Assembly (NCBI GenBank): GCA_046350355.1
Contig: JAXMAN010000002.1
Location: 62,001 to 126,000, forward strand
Source: UBA966 sp046350355
GTDB lineage: Bacteria > Planctomycetota > Phycisphaerae > Phycisphaerales > SM1A02
DNA length: 64,000 nucleotides
Reading direction: 5' to 3'
The notes beneath the pieces were generated by a model. That model was not told the origin of the DNA and did not search any database. It worked only from the letters and a program-made list of their open reading frames with translations. Below are positions 9,228 to 16,581 of the stretch, piece after piece (the stretch's first letter is position 1; each line of letters opens with the position of its first letter). A program made the position numbers and the translations under genes.

Positions 9228-10367
9228 ATGTCCAAGATCTGTTCCTTCGGGCGCCTGGCGCGCCTGGCTGCCGTGGCGATGGTCGCCACCGCCGCCCCTG
9301 CGTTCGGCCAGGTGGCCGTCTGTTCGTGCACCGGCGACATCACCGGTGATGGCGTCGTCGACGGCGCCGACCTCGGTCGCCTGCTCGGCGCCTGGGGCAC
9401 CGGCTTCGCCGAGGCGGACCTCGACAACAGCGGCATCGTCGACGGTGCCGACCTGGGCATCCTGCTGGGCGCCTGGGGCAACTGCCCCGCGCCGGCGAAC
9501 GACAGCTGCTCCAGCGCGGTCGTCATCGACTCGATGGGCGGCGCGTATCCCTTCTGCACGCTCCAGACGACGACGGACGGTCCCTCGGTGAGCTCCGCGA
9601 GCTGCTCGCAGGTCACCCAGATCCACAACGACGTCTGGTTCTACTACGAGGCGCTCAGCACCGGCCAGCTCACGCTCTCCACCTGCAACGACGCGAACTT
9701 CGACACCGTCATCGCGGTCTACGGCTCGACGATCCAGGGCCTCTCGCCCTGCCCGACCGACGGCATCGGCTTCGCGACCTTCCTCGGCTGCAGCGACGAC
9801 GCCGCGGGCTGCTCGAACCTCACCTCGAAGCTCACGGTGAACGTCAACGCGGGCAGCCGGTACCGCATCCGCGTCGGGGGCTTCAACTCGATCGCGCGCG
9901 GCAACGGCGTGCTGCATGTCACCTTCACCCACCCGGGCGAGTCCTGCGACAACCCGCGCATGGCGCAGAACTTCGTCGCTTCGCAGACGATCTTCGGCAA
10001 CACGACGGACAACCCGAGCATCAGCAATCCCTTCCCGTGCTTCTCCGGCCTGCCCTCGGGCGGCACCGAGTGGATCCACTGGACCTCGGACTGCTGGGGC
10101 GTCGCGACCTTCAGCACCTGCCACGACGGCACGAACTTCGACACCATCCTGACCGTGCTCCGCTACAACTTCAACGGCCAGTGCTGGGACGAGTACCTCT
10201 CGTGCAACGACGACTCGCCGATCGTCGGCTGCCAGATCAACGGCAACAACCGCAAGTCGTACATCCAGCGCGTCGTGCAGCCCGGCGAGGTCCTCTACAT
10301 CCTCGTCTCCGGCTTCAACGGAGCCCGCGGCAGCTACGAGCTGACCATCGACCGCTCCTGCGACTGA
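9228..10367 (+). CDS. Secreted protein with N-terminal dockerin-like repeats
   Basis: 379 residues. A signal peptide ends near AAPAFGQ, followed directly by two dockerin-like loops, GDITGDGVVDGADLGRLLGAWG and a second DLDNSGIVDGADLGILLGAWG, at about residues 34-86. The remaining 290 residues contain two beta-rich modules, each with the pattern DVWFYYEALSTGQLTLSTC/WIHWTSDCWGVATFSTC, then FDT-I/L-V, then a CNDD segment. Eleven or more cysteines suggest disulfides. Dockerin repeats normally stand at the C-terminus; here they precede the body of the protein. The ATG at 9228 starts the signal peptide. Role unknown; an extracellular or surface-anchored location is inferred. Confidence 0.88.
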   Translation: MSKICSFGRLARLAAVAMVATAAPAFGQVAVCSCTGDITGDGVVDGADLGRLLGAWGTGFAEADLDNSGIVDGADLGILLGAWGNCPAPANDSCSSAVVIDSMGGAYPFCTLQTTTDGPSVSSASCSQVTQIHNDVWFYYEALSTGQLTLSTCNDANFDTVIAVYGSTIQGLSPCPTDGIGFATFLGCSDDAAGCSNLTSKLTVNVNAGSRYRIRVGGFNSIARGNGVLHVTFTHPGESCDNPRMAQNFVASQTIFGNTTDNPSISNPFPCFSGLPSGGTEWIHWTSDCWGVATFSTCHDGTNFDTILTVLRYNFNGQCWDEYLSCNDDSPIVGCQINGNNRKSYIQRVVQPGEVLYILVSGFNGARGSYELTIDRSCD

Positions 10368-10386
10368 TTCCACGGCTCTCCTGACA

Positions 10387-10439
10387 ACCAACGCATGGGC
10401 GGCGGCTGCGTGTGTGCGGGCCGCCGCCTTTGCGTTGGT
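10387..10439 (+). repeat. Long inverted repeat (hairpin) between 9228-10367 and the lipoprotein gene
   Basis: Arms 10387-10395 (ACCAACGCA) and 10431-10439 (TGCGTTGGT) pair perfectly. After a 2-nt bulge, GGCGGCGGC (10398-10406) pairs with GCCGCCGCC (10420-10428). The loop is about 13 nt. There is no T-tract, so it is not a canonical intrinsic terminator, but it lies 20 bp after a stop codon and could end transcription or protect the 3' end. Confidence 0.6.
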
Positions 10440-10453
10440 GCATGCCTCGTGCC

Positions 10454-10459
10454 TACGAT
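10454..10459 (+). promoter_or_regulatory. -10-like TACGAT before the lipoprotein gene
   Basis: TACGAT lies 7 bases before ATG 10467 (10 before the second ATG at 10470), with no Shine-Dalgarno sequence. It matches the motif seen before many genes in the window and suggests a leaderless mRNA. Confidence 0.5.
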
Positions 10460-10466
10460 CGCGGCG

Positions 10467-11066
10467 ATGATGCGCGCAAATCTGACCGCCTTCGCCACGC
10501 TCGTGCTCTGCGGATGCGCCGCCCAGGCGCCCGCGCCCGCACGTGCGCCCTCCGCGCCACCTCCAAGCGCGCCCGCGCCCTCCTTCCCGCAGGACTGGTG
10601 CGGCACCTGGGAGGGAACGATGACCCTCTCCGCCGCGGGCCGCGAGTCCGTGCAGCGCGTGCCCGTCACCTTCGAGATCGCGCCGACCGCCGAGGAGGGC
10701 GTCTACCGCTGGCGCACCACCTACAACCACGATCCCTCGACGGGGCAGAAGGACTACCTCCTGCGCACCGTCGACATCGCCGCGGGGCGCTACGCGATCG
10801 ACGAAGGCGGCGGCGTCGTGCTCGACGCCGACTGGATGGGGCGCGCGCTCATCAGCATCTTCGAGGTGCAGGGGCGCACCTTCGAGGCGCGCTACGCGCT
10901 CGAGGGGGAGACGCTCGTGCAGGACATCGTCTATTGGCAGTCGATTCCGCCCCGTGGCAGCGACGCCGATCCGAAGCGCCCGCCCGTCGCGACGGTTCGG
11001 ATCGAAGGCCGCCAGCGCAGCGAGCTCCGGCGCGCCGCGGCCCCCGCGCGCGCACCGGGGCGATAG
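10467..11066 (+). CDS. Predicted lipoprotein, unknown function
   Basis: 199 residues. The N-terminus MMRANLTAFATLVLCGCAAQ has a hydrophobic core and a lipobox-like LVLCGC, so it is probably lipid-anchored. A Pro/Ala linker (about 20-40) leads into a compact beta-rich domain beginning WCGTWEGTMTLSAAG and containing VYRWRTTYN and YALEGETLVQDIVYW. That pattern resembles small secreted lipocalin-like or calycin-like proteins, but I do not recognise the family. Two adjacent ATG codons (10467, 10470) are possible starts. It stands alone between two dockerin genes. Confidence 0.78.
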   Translation: MMRANLTAFATLVLCGCAAQAPAPARAPSAPPPSAPAPSFPQDWCGTWEGTMTLSAAGRESVQRVPVTFEIAPTAEEGVYRWRTTYNHDPSTGQKDYLLRTVDIAAGRYAIDEGGGVVLDADWMGRALISIFEVQGRTFEARYALEGETLVQDIVYWQSIPPRGSDADPKRPPVATVRIEGRQRSELRRAAAPARAPGR

Positions 11067-11136
11067 CCCGCGGCAGCAGCGTCGTACCGGCGCGACCCGC
11101 TTGGATCTCCCCGCCGTCCGCACTATGGTGCTCGCC

Positions 11137-12051
11137 ATGTCGACCCGTCTCCCCGTGCGTTCCCTGATCGCCGCCTCGCTCGCGGGCCTCTGCGCCGCCG
11201 CCGCCCTCGCCTCGGGCCCCGGTGGGATCATCGGGCACTGGGCCCTGGATGAGCCCGCGGGGGCGATCATGTACGACACCTCCGGCAACGGTAACAACGG
11301 CCTCTTCCCCCAGTACTTGCCACGTGTCGCGGGAGTCAGCGACCTCGCGGCGCAGCTCGGCATGGGCTACGCCATCGTGAACGACAACCCCTCGCTCAAT
11401 CCCGTCAACGCGATCACGATCTCCGCGTGGTACCGCGCGACGATCCCGTGGGCCGGCGCGGGCAACGACCCCATCGTCGACAAGCCCTATGTCTGCCACT
11501 GCGGGGCGCCGTACTACCAGTACCACCTGGGCGTCACGGGAACCGAGTACGGCGTCGCGCCCCGTTCGATCAGCTTCACCACCGCCGGAGGCGGGAGCGT
11601 CACGTCGCCTCCCGGGATCTTCGAGCTCGGCGAGTGGCACCACTATGTCGCGACATCCGACGCGAACGCGTCGCGCCTCTACGTCGATGGCACGCTCGTC
11701 GCGACCGGTCCCGGCACCGGGCCGATCCCCAGCTACGGGCGCCCGATCTACATCGGCCGCTACGGAAACCTGCTCATCTACCTGCAGGGCAACGTCGACG
11801 AGATCCAGATCTACGACCGCGCGCTGACGTGCCGCGAGGTGAAGTACCTCCACGAGCACCCCGGCAGCCACCTCTTGACCATCGACACGACGCCGGCGGA
11901 CCTCGACGGCGACGGCGTCGTCGGCGGCTCGGACCTGGGCATCCTGCTTGGAAGCTGGGGCCCGTGCGCCGGCGACTGCGGCGCCGACCTCGACTGCAGC
12001 GGGAGCGTGGACGGATCCGACCTCGGCATCATGCTCGGTTCGTGGAGCTGA
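11137..12051 (+). CDS. Secreted LamG-like (concanavalin A-fold) protein with C-terminal dockerin repeats
   Basis: 304 residues. A signal peptide ends at about residue 26. A LamG/Laminin-G_3 domain (about 30-230) is marked by GHWALDEPAGAIMYDTSGNGNNG, ITISAWYR, GEWHHYVATSD..RLYVDG and NVDEIQIYDRALT. The tail carries two dockerin-like loops (DLDGDGVVGGSDLGILLGSWG and DLDCSGSVDGSDLGIMLGSWS). It probably binds carbohydrate or protein outside the cell. TATGGT at 11124-11129 lies 7 bp before ATG 11137; an upstream in-frame ATG at 11125 is the alternative. The 3' end faces the FGE gene 15 bp away. Confidence 0.9.
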   Translation: MSTRLPVRSLIAASLAGLCAAAALASGPGGIIGHWALDEPAGAIMYDTSGNGNNGLFPQYLPRVAGVSDLAAQLGMGYAIVNDNPSLNPVNAITISAWYRATIPWAGAGNDPIVDKPYVCHCGAPYYQYHLGVTGTEYGVAPRSISFTTAGGGSVTSPPGIFELGEWHHYVATSDANASRLYVDGTLVATGPGTGPIPSYGRPIYIGRYGNLLIYLQGNVDEIQIYDRALTCREVKYLHEHPGSHLLTIDTTPADLDGDGVVGGSDLGILLGSWGPCAGDCGADLDCSGSVDGSDLGIMLGSWS

Positions 12052-12066
12052 TCGCGCGCCGCGCGC

Positions 12067-13074
12067 TCAACGCTTCGCCGCACCGTCGCGCACGCACCGG
12101 AATCCCAGGTGCTGCAGCGAGGTGTCGCTCGAGCACGCCATGCGCGCCGCGGGGCGGTAGCTGGCGCAGTAGCTGTCGTTGCAGAGGAACGAGCCGCCGC
12201 GGTGCACGCGGCTGTCCTTCGACTGCGGATTGCGCGGGTCGAGGCAGCTCGTCGGTCCCTTGGGGTTGACCACGACCGTGCCCGGCCCCGCCTCGAGCAC
12301 GCGGCGCGCGTACGCGTCGGCGCGGTAGAGGTCGCTGCACCACTCCCAGACATTGCCCGCCATGTCGACGAGCCCGTAGCGGTTGGGCGGAAAGCTGCCC
12401 ACCGGCGACGCACCCACGAAGCCATCCTCCGCCGAGTTGTGGTCGGGGAAGCTGCCTTGCCAGGTGTTCGCGCGCGCGGGCGTGACCGGCTCGTCCCCCC
12501 AGTCGTTGAGCTTGCCGTCGAGGCCGCCGCGCGCGGCGAACTCCCACTCGGACTCGGTGGGGAGGCGCTTGCCCGCCCATCGGCAGTAGGCGACGGCGTC
12601 CTCGAAGGCGACCTGCACGACGGGAAAGTCGTCCATCCCCTCGATGCTCGTCTTCGGCCCGCCGGGATGGCGCCAGTTCGCGCCCGTGGTCCAGGTCCAC
12701 CACTGGTCGACCGCGTCCAGCGGCACCGGCTGCGCGGGCGGAGTGAAGGCGAGCGAACCCGGAAGCAGCATCTCGTCCGCGGGCTTGGGCGTTCCGGGCG
12801 GGCACTGCTTCTTGAGCTCCTCCCAGTCGACGGGGCGCTCGGCGACGGTGCGGTAGCCGGTCGCATCCACGAAGGCGCGGAACTGCGCGTTGGTCACCTC
12901 GGTGCGGTCCATCCAGAAGCCGTCGACGCGCACGCGGTGGATCGGCCGCTCGTCCGGGCGCGCGAGTTCGTGCACGCAGCCCATGCTGAACTCGCCGCCG
13001 GGGATCCAGACCATGCCACGGGGGATGCGCTCGGAGAGCGCGAGCAACGCAAGCAGCGAGGCCGCGGCGATCAT
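12067..13074 (-). CDS. Formylglycine-generating enzyme (sulfatase-modifying factor family)
   Basis: 335 residues with a short signal peptide (MIAAASLLALLALS), so it acts outside the cytoplasm. FGE-sulfatase domain from residue about 20: GMVWIPGGEFSMG, RPIHRVRVDGFWMDRTEVTN, RLPTESEWEFAARGG, NVWEWCSD. The catalytic cysteine pair of true FGEs is present as C298 and C303 in GGSFLCNDSYC, followed by YRPAAR and LGFRCVRD. Such enzymes oxidise a sulfatase active-site Cys to formylglycine. No sulfatase lies in the window, so the substrate is elsewhere. Its ATG overlaps the stop of the upstream glycosyltransferase (ATGA). Confidence 0.93.
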   Translation of the reverse strand: MIAAASLLALLALSERIPRGMVWIPGGEFSMGCVHELARPDERPIHRVRVDGFWMDRTEVTNAQFRAFVDATGYRTVAERPVDWEELKKQCPPGTPKPADEMLLPGSLAFTPPAQPVPLDAVDQWWTWTTGANWRHPGGPKTSIEGMDDFPVVQVAFEDAVAYCRWAGKRLPTESEWEFAARGGLDGKLNDWGDEPVTPARANTWQGSFPDHNSAEDGFVGASPVGSFPPNRYGLVDMAGNVWEWCSDLYRADAYARRVLEAGPGTVVVNPKGPTSCLDPRNPQSKDSRVHRGGSFLCNDSYCASYRPAARMACSSDTSLQHLGFRCVRDGAAKR

Positions 13075-14324
13075 GCGCGCATCGTACGCAGCGCCTGCGC
13101 GGCCTGTTCGCCGCCGTCGTCGGCGCCGACGCTCGGTCCGAGCGTCGCCGCGCGCTTCGCCGCCGCCGCGTCCGCGAGCAGCGCCTCCAGCTCCCGCGCG
13201 ATCGTCCGCGCGTTCACCTTGCCGCGCGGCAGCGAGCGCGCGACCCCCAGCCGCACCGCGCGCGCGGCGTTGTCGAACTGGTCGTGCGCGTGCGGGATCA
13301 CCAGCATCGGCCGCCCCGCGCGCAGCGCCTGCGCCGTGCTGCCGATCCCGCCGTGGTGCACCGTCGCCGCGCAGCGCGGCATCACCGCGCCGAAGGGGGC
13401 GTACGGCAGCGCGATCGAGCCCGCGGGCAGCGCGCGCGGCGCCTCGCGCCCCGCGCCCACCAGGAAGATGCCGCGCCGCTTCATCGCCGCGCAGGCGCGC
13501 GCGGCCTCCTCGTAGAAGTCGCCCGCCACATGCACCGCCGCGGTGCCCAGGCAGAAGAGCAGCGGGGGCTCGCCCGCCTCCAGGAACCGCTCGAGCGCGG
13601 GATCGAGCGCCGTCGGCGCGCCGATGCGGTCGTGCCAGGGGAAGCCGCAGATGCGCCCCGTCGCCGGATCGTCCGCGCACGGACCGCGGAAGTGCGTCGA
13701 CCACATGCCCAGGTTGCGCAGCCCGCCGCGCGTGATCTGCGTGTAGTCGCGCGGCACCTTCGGCAGCCCCAGCCGCCGCCGCGTGCGCGCGACGCTGCGC
13801 TCGACCGTCCACCACAGCACCGCCGGCTGCATCGTGCGCAGCAGCCACCGCGCGAAGGGCCCCGGCCGCACCGGGTACTCGGCGACGGGGCAGATCGGAT
13901 CGTCCTGCGCCATCCAGCACATGGGCGAAAGCACCACGCTCGCGCGCGGCACCCGCGCCTGGTCCGCTGCCCACGCCGCGCCCATCGCGATGTGGTGGTG
14001 CGCGACCAGGTCGAAGCGCCCGCGCTCGAGCATCGGCCGCAACGTCTGCAGGCACTCGACCGCGAATCCGCCGATGAGCACGTCCATCACCGTGCGGATG
14101 CCGCGGCGCGGATGCATCACGTCGGGGTAGAGCTCGCCGATGCGCGTGAGGTCGATGTGCTCGCCGATGGGCTGGAAGGCGATCCCCTCGCGCTCGATCT
14201 GCGCGCGGAAGTAGGGATTCGTCGCGATCGTCGCCTGGTCGCCCGCGGCCTGCAGCGCGCGCGCGATCGCGATGAAGGGATGGATGTCCCCGTGCGAACC
14301 CGTCGTGACCAGCAGCGCGCGCAT
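13071..14324 (-). CDS. GT1-type (UGT-like) glycosyltransferase
   Basis: 417 residues, GT-B fold. The N-terminal acceptor half starts MRALLVTTGSHGDIHPFIAIARAL, the pattern of sterol or rhamnosyl transferases. The C-terminal donor half has LFCLGTAAV, then the nucleotide-sugar motif HHGGIGSTAQALRAGRP followed by PHAHDQFDNA. It should transfer a sugar from a nucleotide donor to a lipid or small molecule; neither can be specified. It is coupled by a 4-bp overlap to the FGE gene downstream and diverges from the hydrolase gene at 14361, with 36 bp between starts. Confidence 0.92.
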   Translation of the reverse strand: MRALLVTTGSHGDIHPFIAIARALQAAGDQATIATNPYFRAQIEREGIAFQPIGEHIDLTRIGELYPDVMHPRRGIRTVMDVLIGGFAVECLQTLRPMLERGRFDLVAHHHIAMGAAWAADQARVPRASVVLSPMCWMAQDDPICPVAEYPVRPGPFARWLLRTMQPAVLWWTVERSVARTRRRLGLPKVPRDYTQITRGGLRNLGMWSTHFRGPCADDPATGRICGFPWHDRIGAPTALDPALERFLEAGEPPLLFCLGTAAVHVAGDFYEEAARACAAMKRRGIFLVGAGREAPRALPAGSIALPYAPFGAVMPRCAATVHHGGIGSTAQALRAGRPMLVIPHAHDQFDNAARAVRLGVARSLPRGKVNARTIARELEALLADAAAAKRAATLGPSVGADDGGEQAAQALRTMRA

Positions 14325-14346
14325 CGGAGCGACGAAGGTACCGCAC

Positions 14347-14352
14347 TACACT
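14347..14352 (+). promoter_or_regulatory. -10-like TACACT before the hydrolase gene
   Basis: TACACTGCGC, 8 bases before ATG 14361 and inside the 36-bp gap between divergent starts. No Shine-Dalgarno site fits. Confidence 0.5.
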
Positions 14353-14360
14353 GCGCCGCG

Positions 14361-15806
14361 ATGCGCTACCTCCGAGACGCCGCGCGGGCGTTCGCCGCCA
14401 CGCTTGCGGCGACCCTGCTCTCCGGCTGCACCGCCTTCACGCTGCCGACCGCGCCGAACCTCTACGCGGATCCCAAGGGCGACACCTCCGCCTTCGACCG
14501 CATCCCGGAGAAGCTCCGTTCGCCCGAGGTCACCGTCCTCTACGCGACCGACCGCGATCCCGCGGACCACGACGGCCGCCCCGGCTACGGCATCGGCCGC
14601 TGCGAGCAGGTGGCGCTGGGCACCTGCGTCGTGCGCATGGAGGGCAAGTCGGGCACCTGGGAGGAGGTCGTCGCCGCGAGCACCATCGCCGGCAAGGGCG
14701 ACGATGTGCGTCTGGCGATGGTCTCCTTCGAGGAGGTCGAGCGCTTCCGCGCCGTCGACGCGCGCCTGATGAGCAACGCGCCGATCCCGCTGCCGGAGCC
14801 TCCCGAGCTCGCGCAGTCGCGCCGCGACTTCGTCGAGCGCGTGCACGCGCTGCTCAAGCCGCGCCTGGACGCCGCGCCGCAGAAGGAGATCTTCCTCTTC
14901 GTGCACGGCTACAACAACACCTTCGAGGAGGGGGCGCTGCGCGCCGCGCAGATCTGGCACTTCGTCGGCCGCGAGGGAGTGCCGGTGCTCTGGTCGTGGC
15001 CCGCAGGAAGCCCCGGCCTGCTGCGCGGCTACACGCACGACCGCGAGTCGAGCGAGTTCACCGTCCCGCACCTGAAGGCCTTCCTGCTGGCGCTCGCCTC
15101 GTGCCCGGGACTCGAGAAGATCAACATCGTCGCGCACAGCCGCGGCACCGACGTCGTCTTCAGCGCGCTGCGCGAGCTGCATCTGGAGGCGCGCGGCGCG
15201 GGCCGCGACACGCGCCAGGTGCTGCGCCTGGGCAACGTCGTCCTCGCCGCGCCGGACATCGACATGGAGGTCTTCCTCGCGCGCATGCGCTCGGACTACG
15301 TCGGCTACATCCCCGAGCGCTTCACCATCTACGTCTCCCCCAACGACAGCGCCATCGGCGTCTCCGCGTGGCTCTTCGGCAGCGTGCGGCGCCTGGGCCA
15401 GGCGGACGCGCGCTGGCTCCCGCCCGACCTGCAGGCGGGGCTGCGCGCGCATCCGGTGCTCAGCGTCGTCGATGTCCGCGCCTCGACGATCGGCATGGGG
15501 CACGACTACTTCCTGACGAATCCGGCGGTGCTCACCGACCTCATCCTCGTGCTGCGCGACCACCGCGCGCCCGGCGCCGAGAACGGACGGCCGCTCGAGC
15601 GCCAGCCGTCGGGCTTCTGGCGCCTGGACAACGGCTATCCCTTCCGCGCGCCGTCGAAGGTGCGCAGCGGCGACATCGGCGCGCCGCAGATCCCGCCGCT
15701 GCCGGAGGAGGAGCCGCCGCCGCCTGCGCCCGCGTCGTCCGCGCCCGCGGCGTCCGCGCCCTTCAGCTCCGCCGCCGGCGCGAACGCAGCAGCAGCGCAC
15801 CCATGA
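14361..15806 (+). CDS. Alpha/beta hydrolase of the DUF900 family, predicted lipoprotein
   Basis: 481 residues. N-terminal lipoprotein signal MRYLRDAARAFAATLAATLLSGC (LLSGC lipobox). The hydrolase core (about 180-390) has LFVHGYNNTFEEGALRAAQ, VLWSWPAGSP and the nucleophile region NIVAHSRGTDVV, where the elbow reads H-S-R-G rather than G-x-S-x-G, as in other DUF900 proteins. VVLAAPDIDMEVF would supply the acid. The last 40 residues are a Pro/Ala/Ser-rich tail. The substrate is unknown; related proteins are predicted esterases. The 3' end overlaps the convergent PEP-CTERM gene by 44 bp. Confidence 0.88.
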   Translation: MRYLRDAARAFAATLAATLLSGCTAFTLPTAPNLYADPKGDTSAFDRIPEKLRSPEVTVLYATDRDPADHDGRPGYGIGRCEQVALGTCVVRMEGKSGTWEEVVAASTIAGKGDDVRLAMVSFEEVERFRAVDARLMSNAPIPLPEPPELAQSRRDFVERVHALLKPRLDAAPQKEIFLFVHGYNNTFEEGALRAAQIWHFVGREGVPVLWSWPAGSPGLLRGYTHDRESSEFTVPHLKAFLLALASCPGLEKINIVAHSRGTDVVFSALRELHLEARGAGRDTRQVLRLGNVVLAAPDIDMEVFLARMRSDYVGYIPERFTIYVSPNDSAIGVSAWLFGSVRRLGQADARWLPPDLQAGLRAHPVLSVVDVRASTIGMGHDYFLTNPAVLTDLILVLRDHRAPGAENGRPLERQPSGFWRLDNGYPFRAPSKVRSGDIGAPQIPPLPEEEPPPPAPASSAPAASAPFSSAAGANAAAAHP

Positions 15807-16401
15807 CCGCCGCCGCGCCCGGCGCGGGCACCTGCACGAGCTGCACGCCCGTGACGCAGCCGATCGCGCCGTTGACGGTGAAGATGTCGATGTTCAGCGC
15901 CTGGTTGGCGGCGATCGTGACCGTGCTCAGCGAGTGCGTCACGCCCTGCACGTAGCCGCCCGGCCACGCGCCGCCGACGACGGTGTATCCCGAGCCGTTC
16001 ACGTTCACCGCGGTCGGGAGCTGCTGGAAGGTCCAGGTGTAGACGTAGACGTCGTAGGTCCCCGCGGCGAGCCCGCTGAAGCTGTAGCTCTCCAGGAAGG
16101 GGATCACGAGGCCGTCGTCGATGAGCGCCTCGTCGTCGCCGAAGGTGTTGGGATCGTTGTATCCCGCGAGCGATCCGCCGGTGCCCGTGAGCGTGACGCC
16201 CGTCGCGCCGCCGCCGAGTCCCGCGAGTCCCACGAGCGTGCCGCCCGCGTAGGTGTTCCACACGCCGGCCTGTCCCGCCGCGGCGCCGAAGCCCGAGCCC
16301 GGCGTGGGCGTCGTGTTGCCGAAGTCAATGTTGAACGACTGGGCCGAGGCGCTGCCGGCCACGATGCCCGCCGCAAGGCAGGCGAGTGCGATGTGACGCA
16401 T
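15763..16401 (-). CDS. PEP-CTERM-like secreted protein
   Basis: 212 residues. Signal peptide MRHIALACLAAGIVAGSASAQ, then a Gly/Thr/Ala-rich beta domain (FNIDFGNTTPTPGSG, SYSFSGLAAGTYDVYVYTWTF, LNIDIFTVNGAIGCVTGVQLV). The C-terminus VPAPGAAAVMGALLLRSRRRRS has the three parts of a PEP-CTERM signal: Pro motif, hydrophobic helix and arginine cluster. Proteins of this kind are handled by exosortase-like systems; none is in the window. It probably resides at the cell surface. The start is the only signal-peptide ATG. Confidence 0.88.
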   Translation of the reverse strand: MRHIALACLAAGIVAGSASAQSFNIDFGNTTPTPGSGFGAAAGQAGVWNTYAGGTLVGLAGLGGGATGVTLTGTGGSLAGYNDPNTFGDDEALIDDGLVIPFLESYSFSGLAAGTYDVYVYTWTFQQLPTAVNVNGSGYTVVGGAWPGGYVQGVTHSLSTVTIAANQALNIDIFTVNGAIGCVTGVQLVQVPAPGAAAVMGALLLRSRRRRS

Positions 16402-16538
16402 GGATGGGCTCCGCGAAAGGGATGCGCGGCGGGGTGGAAAGGGAAGGGATCGGGAAGCGCCCCCGCCGGCGCGCGTCCCGCGACAAGTGTGCCTAGATTG
16501 CAGGGTGGGTCAAGGGACGGCGCGCGATCGGGCGCCGA

Positions 16539-16544
16539 TAGACT
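16539..16544 (+). promoter_or_regulatory. -10-like TAGACT upstream of the 760-residue membrane protein
   Basis: TAGACTGCGC lies 37 bp before ATG 16582. The gene also has a GAGGAG Shine-Dalgarno at about 16569-16574, so this transcript would carry a short leader. Confidence 0.4.
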
Positions 16545-16581
16545 GCGCCCCCCGCGCCCGGCGCGGACGAGGAGCAGCACC

